Positions 12,215 through 28,042 of a DNA stretch of 64,000 bases are shown piece by piece. The notes beneath the pieces were generated by a model. It made no database searches. It saw only the letters and a list, made by a program, of their open reading frames with translations, and was not told the origin of the DNA. Source of the DNA: Absidia repens (taxonomy: Eukaryota; Mucoromycota; Mucoromycetes; Mucorales; Cunninghamellaceae). How positions within the stretch are numbered: position 1 is the first letter of the stretch; every line of letters begins with the position of its first letter. The DNA lies in contig MCGE01000057.1 of the NCBI GenBank assembly GCA_002105175.1, positions 56,202 to 120,201 on the forward strand, read 5' to 3'. The translations under genes and the position numbers were made by a program.

Positions 12215-14699
12215 TCATGGTTTGCTTTGTCGCATGCGATCCAATTCTTTGTGTACTTCCTTTCTATTTGTCGTCGATCTTCGAGCAAAACTAGATTCGT
12301 CCCGACCATTGCCCACGCCATTATTTCCACCAGATCCAGCGCCTGTCCCAGCACCATTCAGTAAACTAGAAGTGGGTGAAGATGTATTTGTAGGAGATCC
12401 ACTGGAAGCGACCTTTTTGGAGAGCAATGATTGAAAGAAACTGGCAAGCACTTCGTTCGATGCACCACCTGCACCACCCGCTCCAACCCCTGCGCCTAAC
12501 GGACTGGTTGCACCAGAAGCTGATCCTACTGCGGACGGATTTGTTTGGATAGGACTGGGACCCTGTTAGCATGAAAATAGAAAAAACAACGGTCAGACTT
12601 GTTGAAGTTGTTTGTTTTCTTTTTTTTTTTTTCTTTTTTTTAGAAAAACAAAAAACAAAAAAAAAAAACAACTCTACCTTGTTGAGCAATTTATCATCTT
12701 TTGTCCGACCTGTTCTAGAGCCCAAATCACCATCCTTGTCACTGCCCACCCGCATCAAATCCATTGTTGCTGATGAGACACCCAAGGGACCCACCACACT
12801 AGGTCGAGCGGTAGCAGAAGCGCCTGTACCTTGACGACTGGGACCATCTGAAGCTCGTTGAAGGGTTTCAAAGTGTCGTTCCAAGAATACTTGTTCATCT
12901 TCGCATGTAGTTGTTGGAGGGATATTTAAAGGCTATGAAAGATGGAGAGGGGGGAGGGGCGACAAACCGGACTTGATGAGATACAATACTTCCATATAAA
13001 AATAACAAAAAAGAGAGAAAAAAAGGGATTTTTACCTGTTCTTCAGTATCCAGACTTGCGATGACATCTTCATAGATTCCTCTTGCGCCGTGAGCATTGT
13101 GTGGTTGTCGATCCAAAAGAGATTCCATATCAGCGTCCCAACCTTGATTGACAGCCTCACAATCAAAACCATCCCGTAATACCCGTATTTTGCCCCAAGA
13201 GTCCCAACCTGATGGCACCGCCACACTATCACGCTCCACCACCTGAGCTTTGATCAAATAAGGATATGTTTTGCTGGATGTTGTGAGAGTACGATGAAGA
13301 ATATATTGTCTCAGATTGTGGAACGTATAAGGTCGTAGTGTTGATGTGTAAAATAATGCAGCACCATCTATCAAATCAAAACATGAATACATAGAATGTA
13401 CATAAGAAAGCCATTCACTAAAATCTTAACATATTTCCCACTTACATTTCATGCAAACACATCGCAGAGTTTGTTGAATAAAGTCGAATTGATCATCCTT
13501 GTAATCATGCGTTTGTTCCAGTTTTGTAAAATGATCACTCTAATAATAATAAAAAGTCAATAACAGAGCCACTCTTTTATTTGTTTGTATCCTTCTCCTT
13601 ACCTTGCAGCACACTACAGTGATAGGTATACCGTAGTTCGAAGTAAGACAGCCAGAAGGAAGAGGTAAAGTGATTTGATCGGATACAGATGATGGGGTGA
13701 CTAAAGATGTTGATACAAAATTGTTGGTGGTGGAAGTAGATGGCACTGAGCTAGTCGATGTTGAGGCCGTCAAATTGAATCCGTTATTACTATTTGCTGG
13801 AGTGGGTTCTGTATAAGTTTTGAGATAAAACTCCACTAAAATAATAAGCAAGTAATGATTAGTATCATCTATCACTCTAATGTGTGGCGGTAGGAGTGGA
13901 GTGCATTACCCTTTTCTCGCAATTCGTCCAGTACCGCCTTTCCCCGAGTCCAAGAAGAATCCGGATTTCCGCCTTCTTTACGCACTTCATTCATAGTATG
14001 CTCCAATACATTCATCCAGCGTTGTAAGGATTCCAAGAATTTCCAAGGGCGGGTCCAATCCAGTACAAGCACCACCATTGAATCTGCCAAAGTATCAGCG
14101 GAAAGGGCGAATTTTAAAAGAGGGAGATATTCAGGGGCGGATAACCCCAGTTGATACAAACCAAGTCGTGCCACAGCTATTAATAGTGTTAACGAAGATG
14201 TTAGACATATGACGACGGTACAAAGTTTAAAAATAAAAATACCTTCATTTTCTTCATCTTGAATATCCACAAAGGTATAGCCAAGTGCAAGATTGTTGGA
14301 TACATCGTCATCGAGACTTTCAATAGGCATTGGGGTATAGTTATTTGACGCTGAGACATTGAATGAGGACGGTGGCAAGTTATCTGTTTCAGGCACAATC
14401 GGTTGAGGTCCAGGATCGTTTTTAAGATAATGAATCAGCGTTGATTTTCCACAACCGGAGTCCCCTAATTAAAGCAAAGTATAGAAAACAGTGAGTTTCT
14501 TCGCGAAAACTTTCGATTTTCTGGATATGAATTTTTTATTATTATTATTACCGAGCAAAAGGATATTCTTCGTCGGGACCATCTTGGAGGAGGCCACGCC
14601 TTTTAAAATAGTGGACCATATTTCATCCTTTTCAGATGACGCCTGAGTACCGCTGCTAGTTTGTGTAGTTGAAGAGCGCTGAGGAACTGCCGACAACAT
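12215..14699 (-). CDS. Cytoplasmic dynein 1 light intermediate chain
   Basis: Non-catalytic dynein subunit that binds the heavy chain through a Ras-like domain and cargo adaptors through its C-terminus. Eight exons join to 632 aa: 14699-14552, 14464-14243, 14176-13910, 13835-13603, 13539-13446, 13367-13036, 12932-12678, 12562-12215. An intron splits the P-loop (LLLG then DSGCGKSTLIHYL). Other family blocks are YTFVDIQDEE, MVVLVLDWTRPWKFLESLQRW, SNYGIPITVVCCK and MKYGAALFYTSTL. The C-terminal part is Gly/Ser/Ala-rich low complexity around a short amphipathic stretch, NEVLASFFQSLLSKK, which fits the adaptor-binding helix of LIC tails (inference). The presence of dynein fits a filamentous fungus with long-range nuclear and vesicle transport. 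Confidence 0.92.
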
Positions 14700-14953
14700 T
14701 TGGGGTGTAAAAAAAAAAGGTATAAAGGTTGGGGGAAGATGTTATAAAGGAAGGGGATGAATAAAGTACACAAAAAAAAAGTGAGAGACGTGAAAAAAAC
14801 AAAAATGAAAAACACAAAAAATGATTTTAAAAAAAGCGGAATTTAAAAAATGACATGAAAAAAATCAAGGGACCAATTTATTTCATAATATATAAGATAG
14901 CGAGGGGGTGGGGATTCTATTCTATAATGATCATGGCAAAAAGGGAGATGATT

Positions 14954-17193
<2,240 letters not shown>

Positions 17194-17894
17194 AATATAT
17201 AGTATATATATCAAAAAAAAAAAAAGGAAATTGAGAAAAGAAAAAAAAAACAATCGTGATTTTCATCTAGTGCCCGCCAAAAATAAAAATAAAATGATCG
17301 GCAATTAAAAAAATGACTTGCCTGCACTTCAGGCCTCATGAATTTGACTCATCGCAAAAGGCGGGCGGATAAAATAAAAGCCAGAGAAACAAGGTACAAA
17401 CGACGTGAGTTGAAACCAACTGACTTGAAAGTAATGGATGAAATAGGGATCGAGTCTTCATTCTATATGCCAACGTTAAATAATAATAATGATTGACACT
17501 GGAAAAATCTAAAATGAAACAATAATCCACTGTGTTGTTCAAACCAAGATTGGTTTGTGTCGCACCAAAATAGCCTAAATTGTATTTTGTACTTTCAAGT
17601 CAATTTTTTTCATTTTTCATTTCTTTTCCCTCTTCTAATTTTATTGAACCCTTCACCCTCATTTTTTCCTTTTTTTTTTTTTTTCCTCTTCTTTTTTTCT
17701 ACTTCTTAAAAAAAAAGAAACAGCTGGTTTGTTTCTTTCCTCTCCTTTATCCTTAATACTTATTATCCCTAGAAAATTCATTCCACATATATACGCTCTT
17801 TTCCTCTCTCTATCTCTTCTGTCTCCTCTTTCTCTACTCTTTCCTCTCTCATTTCGCTCCTTTCGAACCGCTACAAAATACAATAAGATTCATC
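17194..17894. promoter_or_regulatory. Divergent promoter region, LETM1 / UPF0658
   Basis: Seven hundred bases between two start codons. A long pyrimidine tract (17655-17705 and 17795-17865) lies just upstream of the rightward gene. No clear factor site is asserted. Confidence 0.35.
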
Positions 17895-19417
17895 ATGGTG
17901 ACAATGCAAAAAATCGTAAGATGAAATATCTGAACTTCAACTCCTATATCACCTTCATGAACTAACCACGTCTCCTACAATATGTATGTTGTGCATATAT
18001 ACAATCGTTCCTTTTTCCTTTCTATTTTAACTGTAGGTCAATCGAGTAACGGAAACACGTTGGTCAAAACTTTATGTTGGTGTAGCAGTTTTACAGTGCA
18101 TCTTTGTAGTGATTTTACAGTCGGTGATATGCTCGTTAAATGATCAGGAAGCCAGACTTTTACCGAAACCACCTAATCAAGGACTACTAACCGGCAACAT
18201 CCCCGAAACAGAAATACCTATGATGGCAGCCGATCGACTAGGACGAATCAAATGGGAAAATATTTGCTTTATTGGCTTTGAAGTCTGGTTTGTCGTGATG
18301 GCGGTGGACGCCGTAAGTGATCATCAAGGAAAAAATCAACTTTATACATGCATATTCATACCTTTTTTTTTTATTTTGTTATTATATATATATATAGACT
18401 GTTTATCAAAATACAGCAGAAATCTTGGCCTTGGCGAATATCAACATCATTTGTGCGATTTTAGGTGCCTTACAGGTGGTCGATGGCAACAAATGGCTAA
18501 TCAAGTTAGCAGACACCCATTTATCTATCACACCTTTGGATATTGCTCAAAAACTGGAAATTTGTCTCTCTGTAGTGATTTTGATCTTTGCATGTGTCAT
18601 GGCTTACCTTAGTTATCAAATGTCAAGGCAGTTTGGTTGGAACATTTACAAGAAACTCGGTGCTCAGCTTAGCATTCAAAGTATGTATTATTTGACAAAT
18701 AATGAAGATCGTTACCTATTAACTAATATAAAAATTGTTGTTTTTCGGTGATTTAGAAATGTATCGTATCTTTCAATTCTTTGTCTTGGCTTTAAAGATC
18801 GATGTCTTTACCCAGTTTTTGGTCTCTGTCTTCTATGTCATTCAATATGCCATCAAACAAGGAATTCAATGGGAAACTGGGATTCAAATCGCTATAACTG
18901 TCCTCATGTTACCAATGTTTTACTTTGCCAGAACAGCTGTAAGTTTACCCAAAAGATTAAAATTCACTTGCATTTTTTAATAATCTTTGCTAACTCCTCC
19001 CTCCCTCACTTCTATTTATAGGGAAGCAGCGAAAGCTACGGCCGAATGATCATCTTTATTACCTTTGAAGCAATTGTGATTGTCCATTATGTTTTGATTC
19101 TTCTTCAAACAATGGGACCTTATAATAGTTGGTATGTCTGGATATGCCTAGGTAAGTAAATAAACACACACCAAATACATGTATTTACCTGTACCTTTTT
19201 TTTTCATTATTGCCTTTTGAATTTCCGAAACCTTATTTTAGTATGGCTCGGTGTGGTTGTGGATATTAGCACGGTGGTACTAGGATGCTTATGTATGCGC
19301 AATTTCGAAAGGGGGTTACAGCCGTACGTTCAGCGTGGTGCCACTGACAAGAATAAGCACGAACTCACTATTCACAAATCACAATCTCGGCTGTCTTGGC
19401 GAATTGATGAAGATTAG
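17895..19417 (+). CDS. UPF0658 Golgi apparatus membrane protein
   Basis: Member of the fungal UPF0658 family, annotated in fission yeast as Golgi membrane proteins of unknown activity. Six exons join to 355 aa: 17895-17915, 18037-18312, 18398-18680, 18757-18938, 19022-19151, 19242-19417. The first exon is only 21 nt (MVTMQKI). About seven hydrophobic helices are visible, beginning with KLYVGVAVLQCIFVVILQSV and ending with WLGVVVDISTVVLGCLCMRN; short charged loops such as YQMSRQFGWNIYKKLGA lie between helices. The C-terminal tail is hydrophilic and Ser/Lys-rich. The family is expanded in Mucoromycota (prior knowledge). Function is not assigned. Confidence 0.8.
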
Positions 19418-20199
19418 ACGATCCTTCCACTTTTTACCTGCGGTTAGTTGTAGTTGTAGTTGTAGTTGTACTTGTACTTGTAGTTATAGCAGTATCTCCC
19501 TCTCTCTTAGTTATTATCCTTATTATTTTTTATAATCTATTATGTTATTTATATCATCAAACCCCAGCTATATTTTTATTCTAGCTATTTGTTTCCATAC
19601 CTGTCTTTGTTATTCAATAAAAAAAAAAATCATATTCTCAAACTTGAAACGAGATGGGTTTCTTGTAATGTTGATTGTGTGTGTGTGTATGTGTGCGGTG
19701 TGGAAACACAAAATACACTCCTCACAATAAATATGGTGCAGTTCAGCAATTATGTAACCTTACTTGTAGCGAAACATTCTTACACTTCCAAAAAATTGAT
19801 CTACTGTGTGTCAGGTACGAGATTGTTGAAGTACGGTTTTGATGGAACTGAACTCTCCTGCCATTTTGTACCGTAATATACTACCCCCTTGAGCTCAACC
19901 GGCTTCAGTTTGGACTTCTTTTTTTTATATTGTGCCACACACAAAAACAATTGAATCAAAAAATTAGCTAGCTGTATATATGTAATATGTCTTGGGTAGC
20001 AGAGGTTTAGTTTGCGCTACGGGCTAGGTTGATTGATTAGAATGATAAAGCGGAAATACGGTCACATATCATATTAAACGTCCTAGAGCTGAAGACTAGT
20101 AGCTGGGCCTCAAAGGCACCTGGAAAATAGTCATTGGTATACTAGAAAGTCGTTCAAAATTATCTATAGAGGCGGGTACACGATTATCCTTCATAGTAA
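19418..20199. other. Intergenic, no gene seen
   Basis: 3' flank of the UPF0658 gene with a GTAGTT short tandem repeat (19443-19487) and a (GT)n run near 19674-19690. No supported coding frame. Confidence 0.5.
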
Positions 20200-20975
20200 A
20201 TGGTCCAAGTCTGTCAGCCAGTGGCTGGGTTTTTAGCCCTAATTAGTGAAGTAGAAGGGGAGCGTTTGGTAGGGCACTCACAAAACTACTATACTAGCTA
20301 CATTGTTTATTATATGATGGGTCAGAGGATGGTTAATAAAATGGCGTATTTTATTGAAGCACATTGACATAAACTAAATCTAAAGACAACGAAGATTCAG
20401 TATAGCAAGGAATGTAATGAGTAGATCTATGAGAAGGAACATGAGGGAGACTAATGTGAGATCTGTAAAATGGCTAACACTAAAAAAAAAGGGAATATTG
20501 TGAAATGGGAGCTAGTATACTATACAAGTCATGAGAAGAACCAAGGGGTGGATGTTGTTAAAGCACAATATCGGTCAACATTAATCAAAAACCGTGATGG
20601 TAGTAAAAAAGAATCTGTTGCGAAAGACAAGTAGTAGACTAATGGGACATTTTTCATTGAAGGAAGTAAAAAATAAACATGTTTTATTTAGATGTGGATA
20701 CAAACGTTAGACAAACTAACAATAAACCGAAGCTAATGAAGTCTCCAAAAAACCAACTGATGGTGGTCCCAAATCCTAGATCCAAAATGAAAGAATTTCC
20801 CCATGCATCTTGTAATCCCTGAGCTGAAAACGCTTCTAAACTAATCCTGACACTAATCTAAGTCCAAAATAAATCCATAGAAGTTGAATGGCGAAGAAGA
20901 AGAAAAGGAAGAAAAGAGAGAGAGGCAGGAGAAAAAATTGGGAGTAAATAAATATTCACGTGGGCGGGGTGCGAA
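20200..20975 (-). repeat. Dispersed CACGTG-core repeat, copy C
   Basis: Near-complete copy in minus orientation. CACGTG lies near 20957, AGATCCAAAATGAAAG near 20778, TGTAATCCCTGAGCTGAAAA near 20811, TTTTTCATTGAAGGAAGTAA near 20650, and the distal block GGGCACTCACAAAAC near 20273. Edges are approximate; the distal end is unclear. Confidence 0.7.
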
Positions 20976-22286
20976 TTGTCACTTTTTTGTCTCCTGTTTA
21001 GATTTGGTTTGTGAATGATTGTAATGGATTTTTTAAAATGTCCCTGGTTCGCATTTTATCCCGCTGATTCAATATTATATTTCTAATTTACTTTACTGAG
21101 GGTGCCAGCGATATTTTATTAAAAAAAAAAGGAGAGGAATGAAAGACTAAAAATCTCATGGAGTTTTTCAAATGTCCGCACGATCGGTTTTGGTGCAGGT
21201 AGGGAGGCGAGTAAATGCAACCATCATTAAAGTTTTGATTTCATTGGCATACAAAAAATAAAAATACAAAAAATGAGATATGAAATATTGAATATTAAAG
21301 TAAATGGATGTTTTTTTATTTCCAACCATAATAAAGTGAGGTACGCGAAGGACAATACCACATATACATTTAAGCAATCAATTTGATAACTGGATTTCTT
21401 ATATTTTGGCGGATACAAAAAAGGAAACCCGACCTTTTTTCATTTTTCATTGGGACAATCAACAAAGTATATAATATTATCAATGCAATGGTACTCTTTT
21501 GAAAACAGTATCATAATCTTCAGTATTTAACATGGGCGACATGGTTTCTCTTTCTTCTTTTGATGTCTTTGCAGACAAGATGGAACAAATTTGGTATATT
21601 TCAATGAATGCCTTTGCTGTACTTCACTGTGATTCAAAAAAAAAAAAAAAAAAAAGAGGAGAGGGGTTGAATTTTTTAATTGATTTTAAGAAATCACTCT
21701 TAATGGGTTGCATGAACGAAAGGTAGTGTGGGATGAAGAACAGTAGAAGGCTCACCCGTATAACTTTTTTTTTTTTTTTGCCAAGGTCCTGGCATTGCAA
21801 TTCCTTGACCTCGCTGCAAAAACGTCCACTTTGGAATGCATAAGATTATTTATATAATATATATCAACAAACACCAACCCATAACTTTGCCCCTTTTCAC
21901 CTTTATGATCTGCGAATGTTGTGTGATTTAAAAATATTAGAACCCGGTCTTCACAATCACGTCCAGTCCTTCTGTAATCAACCCCTTTACCACCAGTGAC
22001 CGTTCAATTTCCCCGAATAGCTCAGTCCTTAATCCCTTCCATTGTCATCAAACAATTACATGTATGTCTTATCATAATCATCAAAATAATAACATGAGAC
22101 GAAAGCGGCACTTCTTTTTGGATAAAAGACCAGCGTTTATTTATTCAATAAAATCAAATGACAATCAAAAATATAAAGTCTAACAAAAATTCTATATCGC
22201 AGCTAGGGGGGGGTGCTGTAAAAAATAAAAACATATGAGAGGGGAGAATAAGCGAAGTCTAAGCAATAGTAATATGTATGGTAGTT
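20976..22286. other. Intergenic, no gene seen
   Basis: A/T-rich with several homopolymer runs (for example 21635-21654, A; 21767-21779, T). Small open frames here lack codon structure or homology. The right part is probably the 3' UTR of the MDJ1 gene. Confidence 0.45.
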
Positions 22287-24514
22287 TCATTGATCATTGG
22301 TTTTCTTGTCGTCTTCTTCATGGCGTATCTTGTCCTTGAGCTTTCCAAAGGCATTCTTGAAAAATCCTGATTGCTTTTGTTGGTCCTTTGTATCAGCAGA
22401 CTGGTTCTTGTCGCTAGTATCACTGGTGTCTTTGTTGTTCTTGTCGGTAGTATCGTTCAATGATGTATTGTCATGTTTGATATCGTCGTTAGAAGATGGT
22501 TGGGGAGAAGGTGGTGGTGTAGGTGGTTCATCAGTTCGATAATCTTCGTCTACTAAGCTAGCGTACTTTTCAATTATGTCACGGGCTTCACCTCGTAAGT
22601 TACTATTAAAAAAAAAAAAAAAAAAAGAAACACACACATTGTAAGCGCAAATATACATTTTTCTGGTTACAGTATGATATTCATATTTACCGAGGTAATT
22701 CTACTTTAAATGTAACAATTTGATCACCATGTAAAGTACTTCGAAGTCGTTGGATACCACGCCCACGCATAGCAATATTGTCGCCTGGTTGAGATCCTGC
22801 TGGAACACGTAGTTCTACATCACCGTCAACAGTAGGAATTCGAATCTTACCACCCAAAAGAGCTTTATGGAAAGGAATCTTTGCATCCAAAAGAATATCA
22901 TAGTCCTTGCGGCGGAAGACCTTTGAGGGCAAGACCTATTTCATTGTAGCAATATGTGCGGAAGCATTAATAAATACTTGTTATCAAAAATAGAATGGTA
23001 TATCAAATTTTAAACTTACATTAAGTGAAACAAACAAATCACCATTGGGACCTTGACCTTTCAGAGGAGCATCACCTTCGCCAGATACACGCATACGAGA
23101 ATTGTGATCAACACCAGGAGGTACATGAACTTGCACAGTTTTCCTTTCTCGTACTTTTCCTACCCCGCTGCAAGGAGAGCATGCTGAGCCAGAGGGAATG
23201 GAAGACCCAGCACCACCACAAGATTGACAAGTTGTTTGCATATGGAACCCACCCATGGCAATAGTCTGTACCCCACTTCCCTGACATACACCACATGTGC
23301 TTTTCTGTTTTCCAGACTTCAATCCACTACCTTGACATGTTGTACAATTGGTCACCCGGTTCACTTGGACAACCTTGGTTGCTCCCTTAACTGCTTCCAT
23401 AAACGATAAAGTCAATGGTGTCTATACATATATGTTTATAAATCAAGTAATCAGTGATCATTGGAGAAAATAGAAGTTCTTCTATGTTTTAGCTGTTTCA
23501 CTTACTTGAAGATCGTCCCCAGGAGCATTTCGATAAGGGTCGCCACCAGCACCTGCAGCACCACCAAATCCTCCACCCGCACCACCACGGAATCCTCCAC
23601 CAAAGAATTGACTAAAGATGTCATTAGGATCAAACCCACCAGGATAGCCACCGCCATGGAACCCACCTGGACCGCCGGGTCCTCCGCCTATATGTCAAAG
23701 AGAAGAAAAGGTTCAGAATGTCGAGGCCTAGTAATCCCTCTTTCTTCTCTCCAATTCATCCCGTCTTACCTTCGAATCCGTGTCCAAATTGATCATATTG
23801 TTGCCGTTTCTGTTCATCAGACAAGATTTCATAGGCTTCTTGAATTTGTACAAACTTTTCTCGGGAATCCTTCTCCTTGTTGGTATCAGGATGGTATTTT
23901 TTGGCCAACTAAAAGCAAAAAGGGTAATGAGTCCTGTATATCACAATTATATGTTCCAACCCCACTTACCGCATAATACGCTTTCTTGATATCCCCTTGA
24001 CTTGCTGATTTTTGCACACCCAGTACATCATAAGGATCTTTCTTTGACATATGAGCACCTATGTAACAAGAAAAAGAGAAATGGATCAGTATGACCAATG
24101 GAGTTCGCGCAGTATATGTCAAGACATATTCTACCCGTTTTCCCATTTCTACTTACCAGACGCATGGAAGCAACGCTATAAAATGATAGAAATAATATAA
24201 AAATGATATATAAGTGTCCAATATGCATTAGTGTTTTGTGTATGCTTCAATATACCTTTTGACCCTGAAGATTTGGGATCGCTCCAAGGCCAAATGAGTT
24301 TTCTAGTTAAATAAAATAAAAACAGAAATACAATTTTTCGGGTCAGTCATGTACGAAAAGGTTGTCGATATAATAACATACGTCTAATGGAGTGGGCGGT
24401 CAAGACATGAAGGGAGCAATGTTGTTGTTGCTGTTGACACGACGTTTTAATCGCTTGCTTCAGAGCTTGTGAGGTGCATGTCGCTGTCTTCCAGGCAGTA
24501 CGTGAAATAAACAT
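22287..24514 (-). CDS. MDJ1: Mitochondrial DnaJ/Hsp40 co-chaperone (Mdj1-type)
   Basis: Type I J-protein that stimulates the mitochondrial Hsp70 ATPase in the matrix. Nine exons join to 523 aa: 24514-24382, 24302-24256, 24175-24157 (19 nt), 24058-23970, 23908-23770, 23687-23506, 23421-23020, 22935-22691, 22602-22287. Order of domains: basic presequence with a poly-Gln run; J-domain [22 protein letters not shown] with the HPD tripeptide in [10 protein letters not shown]; Gly/Phe-rich linker; four CxxCxGxG-type zinc repeats ([32 protein letters not shown]); C-terminal substrate-binding domain with the [12 protein letters not shown] and [11 protein letters not shown] blocks. The tail is Ser/Thr/Asp-rich and unusually long for the family. 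Confidence 0.94.
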
Positions 24515-24969
24515 GGAAGGGGAGAGTAAAATAAATAAATAAAAAGGTAAATCAAAAGAGTGAGGAGTATGTGTAAAATGCAAGGAACGAAGAAAAGATA
24601 TAAAAAATCAAAAACCTCTTATATACTTTTTTTTTCGAAATCGGTGTATCCAGCGATCCCCCCTTTCTTTTTTTCATTTTATTTTGCGAAGTCACGACCA
24701 GGTCCACCGTCCTGAAGCGGTGTTCCAAAAACAAACTTGTACCTGTCAAATACAAAAAAATCAAATCCAGTCTTTTTTTATTATTATTTATTTATTCATC
24801 AACAGAGTCAGGAAAAGGAGTGAGGTATGGTAAAAATACGGCTATACTAATAAACCATACACTAAGCTAAACTAACCTACACCAAAGAATAATTTCATGG
24901 CCTATCACCTTACTTTTTGCAACAGATTCCGCCAATCAGCTGTACCGGTTGAATATGCCTTTGTCCGTT
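24515..24969. promoter_or_regulatory. Upstream region of MDJ1, 3' flank of ING gene
   Basis: About 450 bp between tandem minus-strand genes. It holds T-rich and A/T-rich stretches and no recognisable coding frame. Confidence 0.35.
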
Positions 24970-26300
24970 TTATTCCGCCGCACAATCTTCACAGAACCAT
25001 TTTCCAACTGGTGGAGCGGTCAAACCCACACAAGAGTAATGGAACCATTCCTTTTCACACTAAGTTGCAGAAGATGAAGTAAAAAGAATAAGTTATTTGC
25101 CATATCCCTCTTGCGTGTCAGTGTATGTCCTTACATTGTCACCATCACAGGCTACCATATCACCAAAGGAAACTTGATTACAATAGCAATATTTCGGCTC
25201 GTTTGGATCGATTTCTGGTTCTAGCAAAACACCCGTATTGATTGGTGTTTTGTGTCTTGCCGTGCGATGGGTCCTAATAAGAATATAGAAAAAATCAGCA
25301 GTAGACCTACTTTCCCCTGTCCTCTCCTCTCACCGCTCCTCCCACACTCCATGCCGTACCATCTTGATATATCCGGTTTTAAATATGTTACGTTACCTTT
25401 TTCTAGATCCATTTGTATCATACGAAGATATACTTCTTTTGTTATCTAAAAAGAATTTTCGGGGGGAGGAGAAAAGGTGTGAATGAGGTTAGTTAACTTT
25501 TTGTGATCTATTCATTGGTATATTTTGTGGAATACCACTTTCTGTGCGCCGTGGATGATATAGAGGTGGATGATCCATGGCCATAGTGTACATTGAAGTG
25601 AGTGACCTGCTGCACGCCATCTGATGACAATATGTTGATGATGCCGAGGAAGAGGAATAACGGTTGACGTGACCATGGCGAGATCTTTGTTGAAAGCAGC
25701 ACCGTTGCATACCATTATCCACCATGGGAATAAACGAGATATTGTTCTGTGCTATTTGAGAGTCCAGTTCTTCAATACGCAAGGACAGTAGATCATACAT
25801 CCGTCTCGCCTTGTCGATTTTAGCATCTTGTATTTCAATGGCTGTTTTGTATCCTTTTTCTACCAGATCTAATGGCATCGTTGTGGATAGTGGGTTTACA
25901 GCTGCTGTCAAGGTGGTGGTCGGTGAAGGTGTTGTCGGTGATCTGCTAAATCCTGCAAGCAAGTCGTCGTTGGAAGTGAGTTATCATTTTGTAACATCTC
26001 GAGATATGCTCGGCCTCGTTTTCGATATACTTTCCGGTGTCCTAGTTAAAAAAGTAGAAGGAGCCGATGATTAGTACATGAGCATGATTAGTAAAAAACA
26101 AGGGACATTGATGCTTACGTTGGAATTGCTCATCCATACTACGAAGTTCCTGCATATTTTGATCAATTTCTGAAGGCAGATCTTCTATCCCTATATAAAC
26201 AAAAAGAAAAAGTCAATATATTTTTTTTTGCCATGATCGTCTTTGTCTTGAACCTACTGTCAAGGTAGTCGTCGAAGATGTCACTGGCCGAGCGATTCAT
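24970..26300 (-). CDS. ING-family PHD-finger chromatin protein
   Basis: Histone-reader subunit of acetyltransferase or deacetylase complexes; the PHD finger of this family binds H3K4me3. Six exons join to 269 aa: 26300-26258, 26190-26119, 25952-25536, 25445-25397, 25273-25135, 25059-24970. The N-terminal ING helix is visible (DIFDDYLD, then [22 protein letters not shown]), with a second helix [25 protein letters not shown] Ser/His-rich linker and basic stretch precede the [23 protein letters not shown], then [12 protein letters not shown], then GKWFCEDC, giving the C4HC3 pattern. The intron at 25953-26118 is inferred to keep the frame; an alternative acceptor at 26042 leads to an early stop. 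The donor at 25535 is also a non-canonical-looking choice made to keep frame. Confidence 0.82.
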
Positions 26301-26659
26301 CTTCAAATGCGTATAAAAAATAGGTGCTGGAGTAGGTATAAACGAAAGGCCGGAGTATTAATTCCAAGGTATATCAATACAGAAAAAGGATAATGGGGAT
26401 ACGCCGAAGTGGTATGAATAATAAGGTATGGTTGAATATAAAAAATATAAAAAGAATGTGGGACGAAGAAAACAAACAAAGGCACCGCTGCTGATTCAAA
26501 ACCCCGACGAATTATTTTCGCATGATTGTCGCCAGAACAGAAAAAACACAGACAACTAAGGCTACGGCATAAATATCATCCAAATATATATTTTCAAAAA
26601 AAAAAAAAATGATAACTACAAACTATAAAGTAAAACACTATACTATACTACAACTAAAT
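26301..26659. other. Intergenic between ING and MFS genes
   Basis: About 360 bp covering the ING upstream region and MFS 3' flank. Nothing else is seen. Confidence 0.4.
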
Positions 26660-27549
26660 CTACTCCTTCATTGATCTTGCGTTTCGCCACCGAGGACCCA
26701 TGCGTTTGACAATAACTAAATTAATAGATACAAGCAGTAAAAGACACCCACAAATAGTAAACAAGATACCATTTCCAATAGCATTTTGAATTTGAGAAGC
26801 AAATAAAGACCCAATTCCTGCCAATCCATACCTTGCCAAATTATTGCAAGCTATAAATTTAAAAGAGATACAGATGAGAATACGACCTATTGAGTGTGTG
26901 CCCTCGTCCACCCCCTCCTCTATTATCGTTTACCTGTCACAGATGCCCCTTTCGCTCTAAAACAGTCCACCATATACGTTCCCAAAGAAACATATGGCAC
27001 CATTAGCCCTATCCCAGCTAAATGCATATAAAATAAAACAATGAATATATGGATATTCAAAATTTCGGTTTTTCGTTCGATTTTTACCAAAAAATAGACA
27101 GACGAGCCCATAACCCCAAAAGGCATTCGCTTGTACACACCATCCATAAGCGATAAACGCCGCACATTGAAGAAATATGCCAGCATAGAACACAATTCCG
27201 CCAAGTCGCATTTCAGGAGTAGATTCACCGTCTGCTTTTGCCACTTGCTTGTTGTACATTCGATCAGACCATTGGCCACCTACCTATAACAAAGGGGACA
27301 AAAAAAAAAGCAATGAGGATATAGATGGACCCTGCTGTTAATAGGCAACTCCCTCCTCCCCTTGCGATAATTACCATGGCACCTATGACAGTCCCACAAG
27401 CCATAGGAAGATAACATAAACCAGTCGCAGTAGTATCCATGCCATATTGTTGAGTATAAGTACGGGTGAAAATAGTGTTGACTGTGAAGAAGATCATATA
27501 TCTATCAAACGCCACCCCCCGCCCCTCTTCCAAGTTAGCCATCTTCTTC

Positions 27550-27588
<39 letters not shown>

Positions 27589-27996
27589 GAGATGGTTATG
27601 TATGCACTTACAGAATACCAGTAAAACAGATGGTCAGAGAGATGTTTGGATACTTGTACATGGCCAAAGCAGCAAAAGGATTCGACCATTTTCGTTTTTT
27701 GTTCATCGAGTTTTCCATGCGAGGAGTCCGGCGACTTGTTTCTGGTAAAAAGAAGATCATCGACACCCAAACAATAGCCGTAGCAATCACCACAAACCAG
27801 AAATTGCTTCTCCATCCAAATCTTTGGTTCAGTGCCCCACCCACCACTGGTCTATTTGAGTCCATTCCCGCCCAGCAAAAAAAAAAAAAATAAAATGAAG
27901 GGATGGGTGTGAGTCGTGGTCATGAATTTCCCTTGTTTTTGCGTTTTATAGTTTACCCTAATGCTGGTCCTAATAACGGTGGTGCCGTATACCTTT

Positions 27997-28042
<46 letters not shown>

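Noticed and set aside
21532..21726. 64-codon plus-strand frame beginning MGDMVSLSSF
   Set aside because: Runs into a poly-A tract coding Lys repeats; no homology or splice-compatible extension recognised.
23025..23976. Plus-strand frames of 60-170 codons opposite MDJ1
   Set aside because: Antisense shadows of a well-supported J-protein gene.
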